A DNA stretch of 24,350 nucleotides, taken from an uncultured Oscillibacter sp. (GTDB lineage: Bacteria > Bacillota > Clostridia > Oscillospirales > Oscillospiraceae). The stretch is taken from NCBI RefSeq assembly GCF_910587525.1, contig NZ_CAJULS010000015.1, positions 1-24,350 on the forward strand, written 5' to 3'. A model generated the notes under the pieces. It searched no databases. It was not told the DNA's origin and worked only from the letters and a program-made list of their open reading frames with translations. This document shows positions 7,783-15,525 of this stretch, one piece after another. Position 1 is the stretch's first letter, and each line of letters begins with the position of its first letter. The position numbers and the translations under genes are program-made.

Positions 7783-10700
7783 CACGCCGCTCCTTCATAG
7801 ATGTAAGTGTTGATCTCCCGGATGATATCCGCCAGCTGGCCGCCGAATTTTCGGTTGAACCGGGTGAAGCCGCCGTCCATTTTGAATGCCGGAGCTTCAA
7901 AGGTCTCGGCATTCAGGATGCTCTCATGCAGCATATAGGCCTGGATTTTCTCCAGCAGATCCAGCTGGATTTTATTGAAGTGATGGGCGGCGGTCAGCTT
8001 GGAAAACGCCGCTTTCACCCGTTCACCGTGGTCGATCAGGGGCGTTTTCAGCACGGCCCGGCGAACATAGGCGATGATATCCGCCACAATGCGCTCGTTG
8101 GCCACCGCACTGGCCGCCTCGTTGAGGCTGCTCTCATTAAAGTCCTCCTGATCCAGTTTCAGTTTCAGCTCCCGCAGCTGAGCCCGGGTCATATCGCCGG
8201 GGCGGGTGCAGGCGATGCGGATGGCCTCAATGTGGTCCTTGTTCTCGTTGATATAGGCGTTGAAGGCCTCCAGATAGTCCTCCGGTTTCTCCGTATTGCC
8301 ATAGCCGCGGGTGGTTTCAAAGAGTGTGTCCTCTTTCTCGGAATAGTAATAGCCGCGCTTTTCCCCCTTCAGCCCGTCTGCCCAGATCAGAAAATCCCTG
8401 TCCTGCCGGCACCGCTGGATAAACGCCTCCCCAGTACAGCTCTTCAGCTCTCTGGCATATGCCTTGAGGGTACGGCCGTCCAGGCGGTCAGAGACGCCGC
8501 GCTTTTCCGCCTCGGTCAGGCTGCTGTTTCTGCGCTGCAGTCTTGCCAAAATGCGGTCTTTGATGGGCTGTTTACAGGCTCCGTCCAGGCGGAACAGGTC
8601 CTCCAGCAGTTCGGCCATGGATTTGTGGACGGAGACCGATTTCATGTTGGAGGTGTCGTCCAAATCCTCGTAAACCCGGACGGCGTCAAAGATATTAAAG
8701 TGCGTCTTGCCGATCTCCGGGCAGGGGCGGGTCGCCCGTCCCAGCATCTGCTCAAAGAGGATGCGGCTGTTGATCTTCCGCATGAAAACCAGATTGCAGA
8801 TGGGGCGCACGTCAATGCCGGTCGTCAGCAGGTCCACAGTGACGGCGATGTTCGGGTACTGGTTATTTTTGAATCGCTTGATCACCTGCAGAATCTTCTT
8901 TTTGCTGCCGCTGGCCGTCTTGCTGGTGATTTTCATGATGGCGTCGTTGGAGATGCCGTAGGGTTTGTAGATTTCCTGAAGAGTGTCCACGATCTGGTCG
9001 GCATGTGCGTCGTTTACCGCGAAGATCAGAGTTTTTTCCCGGCCCTCCGGATTCAGATGGGCGGATATCTCTTCCAGCACCTTGCGGGTATGATCGGGCA
9101 GAACGATTTTTCGGTTGAACTCGGAGACATCAAAATCCAGCTCATCTTCCAGTACGGTTCCGTTCAGGAGCTCGTTGGTGTTGGGATCATACTGCGCAAG
9201 GGTCTCCCCCCGTTTGAAGCGGGCGTCGTTCTGGATGAAATCCGTGTTGATGAGATAGGGGGGATCGTGGTCTACCAGCCAGCCGTCGATGACGGCTTCC
9301 CGGTAGCTGTACGTATAGACCGGTTCCCCGAAGATTTCAGTGGTATGGAGGGCCGGGGTGGCAGTCAGGGCGACCTTCACCGAGTCAAAATACTCGATGA
9401 CCTGCTTGTATTTGCTCATATAGTCTGCCTGATTGTCGTAGAGGATCTCCTCGTCCGTCATCTCGCGGTCGAGAATGTACCCCCGGTGGGCCTCGTCCAC
9501 GATAATGAGATCAAACGCGCCGGGCATCAGGTCCGGCTCTTCGGAGAGGACGGTGCGCTTGAGGAGCCCCTGCACGGTGGAAATGCTGACTTTGGTCTCC
9601 AGGTTGATGCGGTTGTCATCAATCGCCTTGATCTCATAGATCTCATCCAGTGACAGCAGATCTTTCAGCTTGACATCCTGGAAGGTGTCCATGGCCTGCT
9701 CCCCCAGGGACACGCGGTCCACGAGAAACAGAATTCTGCGGAATCGCTTGGAATCCAGCATCTTATAAATGAGGCCAAGTACCGTGCGGGTTTTGCCGGT
9801 GCCGGTCGCCATGGCCAGCAGCGCAGTCTTTTTTCCCTCGACAATGGCCTCCGTCACCTTGTTGATGGCCTTGATCTGATAATCGCGCAGGTTCAGGCCG
9901 CCGGGATCGGTCATAAAGGAATCGTCTGCGGCAGCAAGCGCCTGATTGGCCTGAGTGATGTCTTGCCGTAGCTTTTCCAGCAGGTCATCGGGGCTGAACC
10001 AGTTTCGGATGGGGTAGGACTGATTTTCCGCCGATCTTGTATCCAAAAACCAGATGCCCGATTTGGTCCGCAGCTGTTCCAGATAGGCCCGTCCGTTGGA
10101 GGCAAAGAGGAAGGGAACCTGATATCCGTTCCATGAGCCAACGGTGTAGTGCAGGTCCTCCGCCTTGATATGGGAGGCATAGTCCTTCACCTGTACGTCG
10201 ATGGTGGACGCCACGTCCTCGGACACCTTCTTGGCGTCCATCAGCGCCACCAGCTTTTCGCCCGCAAAGAAGGCGTAGTCCGCATAGCCGTTTTCATAGA
10301 AGGCGGAGTTGGTGGGCCATTCGCTGATTGCCAGATTTCGCCCCTTTACCGGCCGGGCGCCCTTGCTGTGGCGCAGGTTCTGCGTATCTGCCTCCCACCC
10401 GGCAAGGCGAAGCTGCTCGTCAATCAGGCGGCGGGTCTGGGCTTCGCTCCAGGTTATCATGGAGGCCATGGCCGCGGAGCGTTTGGCGTGTTCTCTCTGC
10501 GCCGCGCCGGAGGCGGGAGCCGCCGCGGCCGTCTGTGTGGCAAGTTCCGCGGTTTTGCGGTCCTGACTGGCCGCGGCTGTTTCCGGGTCTTCGCCTCCGT
10601 CTCCGGATGGCATAACAAATGGGGAAGCGGTAAATTCCCAGTCGCCATAGGTCTTCATCAGCCAAACGGCCAGGTTATAGGCCATGGAGAGCCGCGTTTC

Positions 10701-11006
10701 CGCCTCCGCCGCAGAATCTTCGCCGGGGTAGGCTGCGGAATCTCTGGTTTGGTACAATATGTGGAGGGCATCCCCGATTTCGCGGGGGAGCAATCCGGCC
10801 CGCTTCAGGGCGCGGATGCGGCCGGCGTGGGTGCGGGCCGGCTCTGGGATTTGTGCACTCAGCGCGATCTCCTGGGCCAGGCGCTCTGCAAAGAGACGCA
10901 GTTTGTCCATGCAGGCACGGGGGGCTCCGGCATAGATTTCGGCGTCGGCGCCGGTCTGCGCCAGCGCCGGCCAGTATGGATTGAGAAAATCAAAGTTTGA
11001 TTTCAT
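7782..11006 (-). CDS. hsdR: Type I restriction enzyme HsdR, helicase-nuclease subunit
   Basis: A 1074-residue motor and nuclease subunit. The first 150 residues form a helical DUF4145-like domain, followed by an Ala-rich linker. A PD-(D/E)xK nuclease follows with Asp in GYADYAFF (about 243) and DAKK (about 257-260). The SF2 translocase has Walker A ATGTGKT (about 400-406), DEAH in IIVDEAHRGY (about 504-507), TATP (motif III) and a motif VI FEQMLGRATRP. The C-terminal helical region should bind the methyltransferase. The start at 11006 is preceded by GGAGG eight bases upstream; the stop overlaps hsdM. It is intact, so restriction should be functional. Confidence 0.95.
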   Translation of the reverse strand: MKSNFDFLNPYWPALAQTGADAEIYAGAPRACMDKLRLFAERLAQEIALSAQIPEPARTHAGRIRALKRAGLLPREIGDALHILYQTRDSAAYPGEDSAAEAETRLSMAYNLAVWLMKTYGDWEFTASPFVMPSGDGGEDPETAAASQDRKTAELATQTAAAAPASGAAQREHAKRSAAMASMITWSEAQTRRLIDEQLRLAGWEADTQNLRHSKGARPVKGRNLAISEWPTNSAFYENGYADYAFFAGEKLVALMDAKKVSEDVASTIDVQVKDYASHIKAEDLHYTVGSWNGYQVPFLFASNGRAYLEQLRTKSGIWFLDTRSAENQSYPIRNWFSPDDLLEKLRQDITQANQALAAADDSFMTDPGGLNLRDYQIKAINKVTEAIVEGKKTALLAMATGTGKTRTVLGLIYKMLDSKRFRRILFLVDRVSLGEQAMDTFQDVKLKDLLSLDEIYEIKAIDDNRINLETKVSISTVQGLLKRTVLSEEPDLMPGAFDLIIVDEAHRGYILDREMTDEEILYDNQADYMSKYKQVIEYFDSVKVALTATPALHTTEIFGEPVYTYSYREAVIDGWLVDHDPPYLINTDFIQNDARFKRGETLAQYDPNTNELLNGTVLEDELDFDVSEFNRKIVLPDHTRKVLEEISAHLNPEGREKTLIFAVNDAHADQIVDTLQEIYKPYGISNDAIMKITSKTASGSKKKILQVIKRFKNNQYPNIAVTVDLLTTGIDVRPICNLVFMRKINSRILFEQMLGRATRPCPEIGKTHFNIFDAVRVYEDLDDTSNMKSVSVHKSMAELLEDLFRLDGACKQPIKDRILARLQRRNSSLTEAEKRGVSDRLDGRTLKAYARELKSCTGEAFIQRCRQDRDFLIWADGLKGEKRGYYYSEKEDTLFETTRGYGNTEKPEDYLEAFNAYINENKDHIEAIRIACTRPGDMTRAQLRELKLKLDQEDFNESSLNEAASAVANERIVADIIAYVRRAVLKTPLIDHGERVKAAFSKLTAAHHFNKIQLDLLEKIQAYMLHESILNAETFEAPAFKMDGGFTRFNRKFGGQLADIIREINTYIYEGAA

Positions 11007-11026
11007 CGGAAATTCCTCCTGCAAAT

Positions 11027-11860
11027 TTATTGGCCGGTCCGATACAGGTCGCTCAGGGTTCTGCCGCCGCTGTCCCTCCACTCTCTCCAGCCGTTTGTGC
11101 TGCCGCCCAAAACAAAATCCGAGGCGCCGCTGGGGCTTTTGAAACTTACGACTTTCGTCAAGCGGTACCTGCCGTCCTCCCGCTTTATGATCGTGCCGTC
11201 CGCCAGCATGGCGGATCTTTTGAGGTTGTAGCTGGCGATATGTACCGGGGTGGAGAGATCGATTTCGGAATCGGGAAAGACATCGAATGTCTCCCCGGCG
11301 TAGCTTCCGTGGGCGATGATGCCTCTGCGGGACGTGGAAAAGATCTTCTGGCCGCCGGAGGAGGGCGCGGCGTTCATGCGGTAGCCCAGTGCCGCCATGA
11401 CAAATTCGATCTCCTCGTATATCTCCTCCACAATCGGCAAATCGTATTCTGATATTTTATACTGGGGGACCGTCTTGTTGTCCACGTTGTAGCGATTGGC
11501 GTCGATTGCCTTCTGAATGGCGTATTCCTCAAGGCCGCTTAGGATATTGAGAGTAAAATGTTCACTGTCTGCCAGGAACAAAATCGCTTTGTTCCAGAAA
11601 TCCTTTTTGGCGTTGTGGCTGTCCAGCCTGGAGATCCCGTTGCGGGTCTGTCCGATATAGATTTGCGTCAGAGCGCCTGTTTCGTCGTTGACGAGAAAGT
11701 AAACGCCGGGATTGTTCACGCCTGTCAGCAGCTTGGCCTCGGTGAGATATTGGCGGGGGATCACATATGCTTTGATCGGTGACAGGTGGCGCATAATCGT
11801 GCGGACTCCGTCTGCCTCCCCATTGTGATAAATAACTTCCAGCCGCGTTGACTTACCCAT
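11027..11860 (-). CDS. GIY-YIG nuclease with DUF4357
   Basis: This 277-residue protein has a GIY-YIG nuclease domain: GVYFL (about 52-56), IYIGQT (about 67-72), Arg in GISRLDSH (about 78) and Glu in SGLEEYAIQ (about 111-112), the expected catalytic set. The last 60 residues, with PSGASDFVLGGSTNGW and REWRDSGGRTL, match the DUF4357 module. Such GIY-YIG/DUF4357 proteins often lie beside type I restriction genes; their role is not known to me. The ATG at 11860 has AAGGAG six bases upstream. Its stop is 20 bases before hsdR, so it leads the restriction operon. It could cut DNA, or act in regulating or guarding the system. Confidence 0.85.
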   Translation of the reverse strand: MGKSTRLEVIYHNGEADGVRTIMRHLSPIKAYVIPRQYLTEAKLLTGVNNPGVYFLVNDETGALTQIYIGQTRNGISRLDSHNAKKDFWNKAILFLADSEHFTLNILSGLEEYAIQKAIDANRYNVDNKTVPQYKISEYDLPIVEEIYEEIEFVMAALGYRMNAAPSSGGQKIFSTSRRGIIAHGSYAGETFDVFPDSEIDLSTPVHIASYNLKRSAMLADGTIIKREDGRYRLTKVVSFKSPSGASDFVLGGSTNGWREWRDSGGRTLSDLYRTGQ

Positions 11861-11956
11861 ATTCTGCTCCTTACTACGCTGTCTTTTATTGTAGTGGTCC
11901 GGAAATGCCCATGACTGCATGAGATACGCGCCGGCACCTGTTTTGGGAAGACGCGG

Positions 11957-12166
11957 TCACGGGGAATTTTCTCCGGGGGATGGTTTCTTCGTGTAGCGGC
12001 CGCTCTTGATCCTTGCGTCAGCCGGCTTCACCGCATCGCCCGGGATGCCCCAGGTCCGGCCGATGGTGATGACCCCGGGAATACGGCCTTCCTTACAGAG
12101 AACCTGAATGCGGCGCTCGGAAATACCCCAGCGCTGTGCGGTCTGTTTGATAGAAAGATATTTCAC
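11957..12166 (-). CDS. Small HTH DNA-binding protein, probable operon regulator
   Basis: A 69-residue protein with an excisionase/MerR-like helix-turn-helix: YLSIKQTAQRWGISERRIQVLCKEGRIPGVITIGRTWGIP (a winged HTH covering about residues 3-45), followed by a basic tail. I chose GTG 12166 because GGGAGG lies six bases upstream; an ATG at 12184 would put that sequence inside the gene. It is first behind a consensus promoter and 96 bases ahead of the GIY-YIG gene. Similar one-domain HTH proteins are common at the head of restriction and other defence operons. Autoregulation through the palindrome in its own promoter is an inference. Confidence 0.72.
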   Translation of the reverse strand: MKYLSIKQTAQRWGISERRIQVLCKEGRIPGVITIGRTWGIPGDAVKPADARIKSGRYTKKPSPGENSP

Positions 12167-12210
12167 AGGCAACCTCCCGATCATTTGGGAATAGACAGTT
12201 TGACGAAAAC

Positions 12211-12239
12211 ATTATAGTCGGTTTCGCGAATAAAATCAA
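12211..12239 (-). promoter_or_regulatory. Sigma-70 type promoter of the defence operon with internal palindrome
   Basis: On the minus strand TTGATT (12239-12234) and TATAAT (12216-12211) are separated by exactly 17 bases. The GTG of the HTH gene lies about 45 bases downstream. The spacer holds the perfect palindrome TTCGCGAA (12223-12230), a good place for a repressor to block polymerase. Confidence 0.75.
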
Positions 12240-12340
12240 CAGATTTTTCAGAACCGCTGCCGTACCGTCCCGCTGACATGGGGAGCGGCCATGCGGGCCC
12301 CGGCCGGCTGTCCCGCGGAAGATGTCCGTTTTGCTCTTTG

Positions 12341-12368
12341 TTGACAATCATTTGGAATGTGGTACTAT
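12341..12368 (+). promoter_or_regulatory. Sigma-70 type promoter of the isomerase gene
   Basis: TTGACA (12341-12346) and TACTAT (12363-12368) are separated by 16 bases, about 65 bases before the ATG at 12433. The promoter diverges from that of the defence operon; the two -35 boxes are about 100 bases apart. Confidence 0.65.
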
Positions 12369-12432
12369 GGAAAAGCGCCCTAAAATGGAGCTGGCAAAGG
12401 CGCGTCACAAAACAGAAGGAGGACCGGAGGAC

Positions 12433-13218
12433 ATGATTTTGCAAAAGGCGGCCTGTATTGAGCCGATGTACAGTGAGCTTCCCTTTCTGGAGCGTTTCCA
12501 GGCGGCAAAGGCCGATGGCTTTCAGTTTGTTGAGTTTTGGAGCTGGACGGACAAGGACCTGGACGCCGTGAAGGCGGCGGCGGAATCCGCCGGGATCGGT
12601 ATCGCCGGGTTCAACGGAGACGCGGCGCTGTCCCTCATCGATCCCAGTCAGAAAGAGGCGTACCTGGACTTTCTCCGCCAGTCTGTGGAGGCGGCGAAGA
12701 AGGTGGGGGCAAGGTCCCTCACCATTCACTCCAACGGCCTGGGAGAGGGCGGCGCGGTCATCGACCATTACAACAGCCTCAGCCACACCGTAAAGCTCTG
12801 CGCCATGTTCGACACGCTGCGGGAGTGTGCGGAGATTGCCGAGCGTTCCGGGATTGCCATGAACCTGGAACCGCTGAACACCACCACGGACCATGCGGGA
12901 AACTTCCTCCGGAGCACACAGATGGCGGCGGAGATGACCCGGCTCATCGGCTCGCCGAAACTCAGGGTGCTCTACGACGTGTACCACATACAGCTCAACG
13001 AGGGCAGTCTCTGCGATAACATCCGCGCCTACGGGGATCAGTTCGGCCACATCCACGTGGCCGACGTCCCTGGCCGCCACGAGCCCGGTACCGGTGAGAT
13101 CAATTATCCCAATGTGCTTGCCTGCCTGGAGGAGGCGGGTTACACCGGCCTTGTGGGTTTTGAGCTGATACCAAAAACCACCACCGCCCAGGCGGTAAAG
13201 GCGATTATGAGCCTTTGA
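12433..13218 (+). CDS. Hydroxypyruvate isomerase-like TIM-barrel protein
   Basis: A 261-residue protein of the xylose-isomerase-like TIM-barrel family, closest in pattern to hydroxypyruvate isomerase (Hyi), which interconverts hydroxypyruvate and tartronate semialdehyde. Metal and catalytic positions are visible: Glu in MNLEPLNT (146), Asp in LYDVYHIQ (182) with His185 and Gln187, His in GHIHVAD (208), the PGRHEPGTGEINY loop with Glu222, and Glu in VGFELIP (244). The length of about 260 fits Hyi. The ATG at 12433 follows AAGGAGG; longer frames to 12322 lack support. It has its own promoter and terminator, so it is a single-gene unit. Other sugar isomerase or epimerase activity is possible. 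Confidence 0.85.
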   Translation: MILQKAACIEPMYSELPFLERFQAAKADGFQFVEFWSWTDKDLDAVKAAAESAGIGIAGFNGDAALSLIDPSQKEAYLDFLRQSVEAAKKVGARSLTIHSNGLGEGGAVIDHYNSLSHTVKLCAMFDTLRECAEIAERSGIAMNLEPLNTTTDHAGNFLRSTQMAAEMTRLIGSPKLRVLYDVYHIQLNEGSLCDNIRAYGDQFGHIHVADVPGRHEPGTGEINYPNVLACLEEAGYTGLVGFELIPKTTTAQAVKAIMSL

Positions 13219-13238
13219 CTTTCGGAGGAACGGGCAGT

Positions 13239-13292
13239 AAACGGCGCCCCATCTGTCACAACAGCCTGACAGATGGAGCGCCGTTTCTATAT
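13239..13292 (+). terminator. Intrinsic terminator of the isomerase gene
   Basis: A 20-bp stem with one C/A mismatch pairs 13239-13258 with 13267-13286 around the loop CAACAGCC, followed by TCTATAT. It begins 20 bases after the stop codon. Confidence 0.85.
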
Positions 13293-13324
13293 GGCGTTTT
13301 TGGTTTGACTGCGGATTCCGGCTG

Positions 13325-13486
13325 TTTTATAGTCGAAGCACTTGAAAATCCGCAAGTTGCGGATTTTCAAGTGCTTCAACTATGAAGTCAAACACACGCC
13401 CGCTTATGCGGGCTCTGGCGGCAGTTTTACTGCCGCCAGGTTGAAAAGAATCAGAATGATTCTTTTCAAATGTGCTGACTATAAAA
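13325..13486. mobile_element. 162-bp MITE-like element with four hairpins
   Basis: The ends are a perfect 10-bp inverted repeat, TTTTATAGTC (13325-13334) and GACTATAAAA (13477-13486). Inside are four perfect stems. The first has 21-bp arms (13335-13355 with 13357-13377) around a single G. The second is GCCCGC-ttat-GCGGGC (13398-13413). The third is CTGGCGGCAGT-ttt-ACTGCCGCCAG (13415-13439). The fourth is a 13-bp stem (13441-13453 with 13457-13469). There is no coding capacity. Nested stems inside terminal repeats suggest a non-autonomous mobile element. It overlaps the last codons of recQ. Confidence 0.72.
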
Positions 13487-15316
13487 TCCACGCTGCCGGT
13501 CTGAAAAGTTCCCGATTTCCCGGAGGAATGCCTCGCCGTAGCGGCTGGCCTTGGCGTCGCCCACACCGCTGACCGCCCGCAGCTCCGCCGAGGTCCGGGG
13601 CTGGACCACAGCCATCTCCCGCAGCGTCTTGTCGGAGAACACCACGTAGGCCGGGACGCCCTGCCGCCGGGCGATCTGGGCCCGCAGGGCCCGGAGGCGG
13701 CCGAAGAGCTCCGCCTGTCCGCCCTCCAGCTCCGCGGGGATCTGGCGGCGGCTGGCCGCTGCAGGCCGCTCCTCCTCCGCCGTCCGCATATACAGCGCCG
13801 GGGCGTTCCGGGCGATGTCCTCCGCCCGCTCCCCCAGCAGCAGCACCGGGTACTGCCCCGGTGAGAGGGTCAGAATCCCCTCATCCAGCAAAAAGCGGAT
13901 GCGTTCCCGCACCGCCTTTTGGGAGAGCTCCCGCAGCGCGCCGTAGCTGGCCTCCCGCTCCATGTGGTATTTCCGCACCCGGTCGGTGTCCGCACCGCAG
14001 AGGGTCTCCGCGATGACGCCCGCGCCGAAGTGCTGCCCCGTCTCGGCGATGCACCGGACGATGGCCTGGGCCTCCCGGCTCACCTCTACCTCCCGGAAAT
14101 TGTGCAGGCAGTTATAGCAGGTGCCGCAGTATTCCGGTGCGCTCTCGCCGAAATATTCCAGGATGTACTGGCGGAGGCACCGGCGGGTGCGGCAGTAGCC
14201 GGCCATCTGCCGCAGCCGCTGGAGGTCCCGCTCCCGCAGCCGCTCCGCCGCGGCCTCGTCGATGCCCTCCCGGGCCTCTCCGTGGGTGATGAGATACTCG
14301 CCCGTCCGCACATCCTGGCCGCTGTACAGCAGCACACAGGTGGAGGGCAGTCCGTCCCGGCCCGCCCGGCCCGCCTCCTGATAGTAGCTCTCCATATCCT
14401 TGGGCATGTTGTAGTGGACCACATACCGCACGTCGGACTTATCGATGCCCATGCCGAAGGCGTTGGTGGCCACCATCACCGCCGCCCGGTCATAGAGGAA
14501 GTCCTCCTGGCTTTGGCGGCGCTCCTCCGCCTCCAGCCCCGCGTGGTACCGGGCTGCTGGGACCCCCTGGTCCCGCAGGAATTGACAGACCTCCTCCACG
14601 GCCTTTCGGGTGGAGCAGTAGACAATGCCGCACTTTCCGGGGCGGCCCCTCACCAGCTCCAGCAGGGCGGCCTTTTTGTCACTGGGCTGGCGGACCTCAA
14701 AGTACAGGTTTTCCCGGTCAAACCCGGTGGCGATCCGCAGTGGGCCCCGCAGGGCCAGCAGATGTTCAATGTCCGCCTTCACCTCCGGCGTGGCGGTGGC
14801 GGTGAAGGCCCCCACCACAGGCCGCCGGGACAGGGAGGCCGCGAAGGCGGGGATATTTAAGTAGGAGGGCCGAAAGTCCTGGCCCCACTGGGAGATGCAG
14901 TGGGCCTCGTCCACCGCCACCAGGGAGATGTCCGCCGTCTCCGCAAAGGCCCGAAAACCCTCGGTCTCCAGCCGCTCCGGGGCCACGTAGATGATCTTGT
15001 ACCGCCCCGCCTTCGCCCGGTCCAGGGCCAGCAGATACTGGCGGAAGGTGAGGCTGCTGTTCAGAAACGCCGCCGGGATACCCATCTGCACCAGGGCCGT
15101 CACCTGGTCCCGCATCAGGGACACCAGGGGGGAGATCACCAGTGTAATCCCCGGCAGCAGCAGGGCCGGAATCTGGTAGCAGGCCGACTTTCCCGCCCCG
15201 GTGGGCATGACGGCCAGGGCGTCCCGCCCGCTCAAAAGCGCGTCGATCACCGCCTCCTGCCCGCCCCGGAAGGCGCCGTAGCCGAAATAGGTTTTCAGGG
15301 CTTCCTCTTTGGTCAT
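13466..15316 (-). CDS. recQ: ATP-dependent DNA helicase RecQ
   Basis: A 616-residue 3'-5' superfamily 2 helicase for recombination and fork repair. Helicase motifs include Walker A MPTGAGKS (37-44), DEAH in VAVDEAHCISQWG (136-139), TATATP, and QEAGRAGRDG (313-322, motif VI). The RQC zinc site uses Cys 380, 397, 400 and 403 (CGTCYNC), followed by the winged helix. A C-terminal HRDC domain lies at about 525-600. The start is ATG 15316 with AGAGG seven bases upstream. The last about 12 residues and the TGA stop come from the hairpin element at 13325-13486, so the original C terminus has been replaced after the HRDC domain; function is probably kept. Confidence 0.95.
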   Translation of the reverse strand: MTKEEALKTYFGYGAFRGGQEAVIDALLSGRDALAVMPTGAGKSACYQIPALLLPGITLVISPLVSLMRDQVTALVQMGIPAAFLNSSLTFRQYLLALDRAKAGRYKIIYVAPERLETEGFRAFAETADISLVAVDEAHCISQWGQDFRPSYLNIPAFAASLSRRPVVGAFTATATPEVKADIEHLLALRGPLRIATGFDRENLYFEVRQPSDKKAALLELVRGRPGKCGIVYCSTRKAVEEVCQFLRDQGVPAARYHAGLEAEERRQSQEDFLYDRAAVMVATNAFGMGIDKSDVRYVVHYNMPKDMESYYQEAGRAGRDGLPSTCVLLYSGQDVRTGEYLITHGEAREGIDEAAAERLRERDLQRLRQMAGYCRTRRCLRQYILEYFGESAPEYCGTCYNCLHNFREVEVSREAQAIVRCIAETGQHFGAGVIAETLCGADTDRVRKYHMEREASYGALRELSQKAVRERIRFLLDEGILTLSPGQYPVLLLGERAEDIARNAPALYMRTAEEERPAAASRRQIPAELEGGQAELFGRLRALRAQIARRQGVPAYVVFSDKTLREMAVVQPRTSAELRAVSGVGDAKASRYGEAFLREIGNFSDRQRGFYSQHI

Positions 15317-15343
15317 GGCTCGTCCTCTCTTTCTCTCGGGACC

Positions 15344-15352
15344 ATTGTACCA
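15344..15352 (-). promoter_or_regulatory. Possible extended -10 promoter of recQ
   Basis: On the minus strand TGG-TACAAT (15352-15344) lies about 28 bases before the recQ start. No good -35 box is seen, so this is only an extended -10 candidate. Confidence 0.4.
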
Positions 15353-15412
15353 CGCTTTTGGAGATTCCGCACGGGGATTTTCCGCCCTCCTGGAAATTTT
15401 TGAAATTTCCCC

Positions 15413-15465
15413 TTGACATTACTACAAGCGTGTAGTAATATGGCGTTGTACTACACCGGTGTAGT
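15413..15465 (+). promoter_or_regulatory. blaI-blaR promoter with two BlaI-type operators
   Basis: TTGACA (15413-15418) and TAATAT (15436-15441) are 17 bases apart, a near-consensus promoter. Dyad 1, ATTACTACA-agcg-TGTAGTAAT (15418-15439), fills the space between the boxes. Dyad 2, ACTACA-ccgg-TGTAGT (15450-15465), covers the expected start region. BlaI/MecI repressors bind ACTACA/TGTAGT dyads, usually with two central bases; here there are four. The dyad centres are 29 bases apart. Confidence 0.85.
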
Positions 15466-15525
15466 TTATCACCGGACTGCGGATGGGGCCCCGTCCGCAC
15501 TCCGGCGAACAGGGAGGTACTGTAT

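Noticed and set aside
7926..9653. A 575-codon plus-strand open frame opposite hsdR
   Set aside because: It is antisense to an intact HsdR with all motifs; composition follows the complementary codons, with no ribosome binding site or recognisable domain.
12181..13080. A 299-codon minus-strand open frame opposite the isomerase gene
   Set aside because: The plus-strand gene has conserved active-site residues, promoter and terminator; the antisense frame shows nothing recognisable.
13325..13486. CRISPR array
   Set aside because: The repeats are inverted stems of different sequence, not regularly spaced direct repeats, and no cas genes are present.
13919..14860. A 313-codon plus-strand open frame opposite recQ
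   Set aside because: It is a shadow of the conserved RecQ helicase core.
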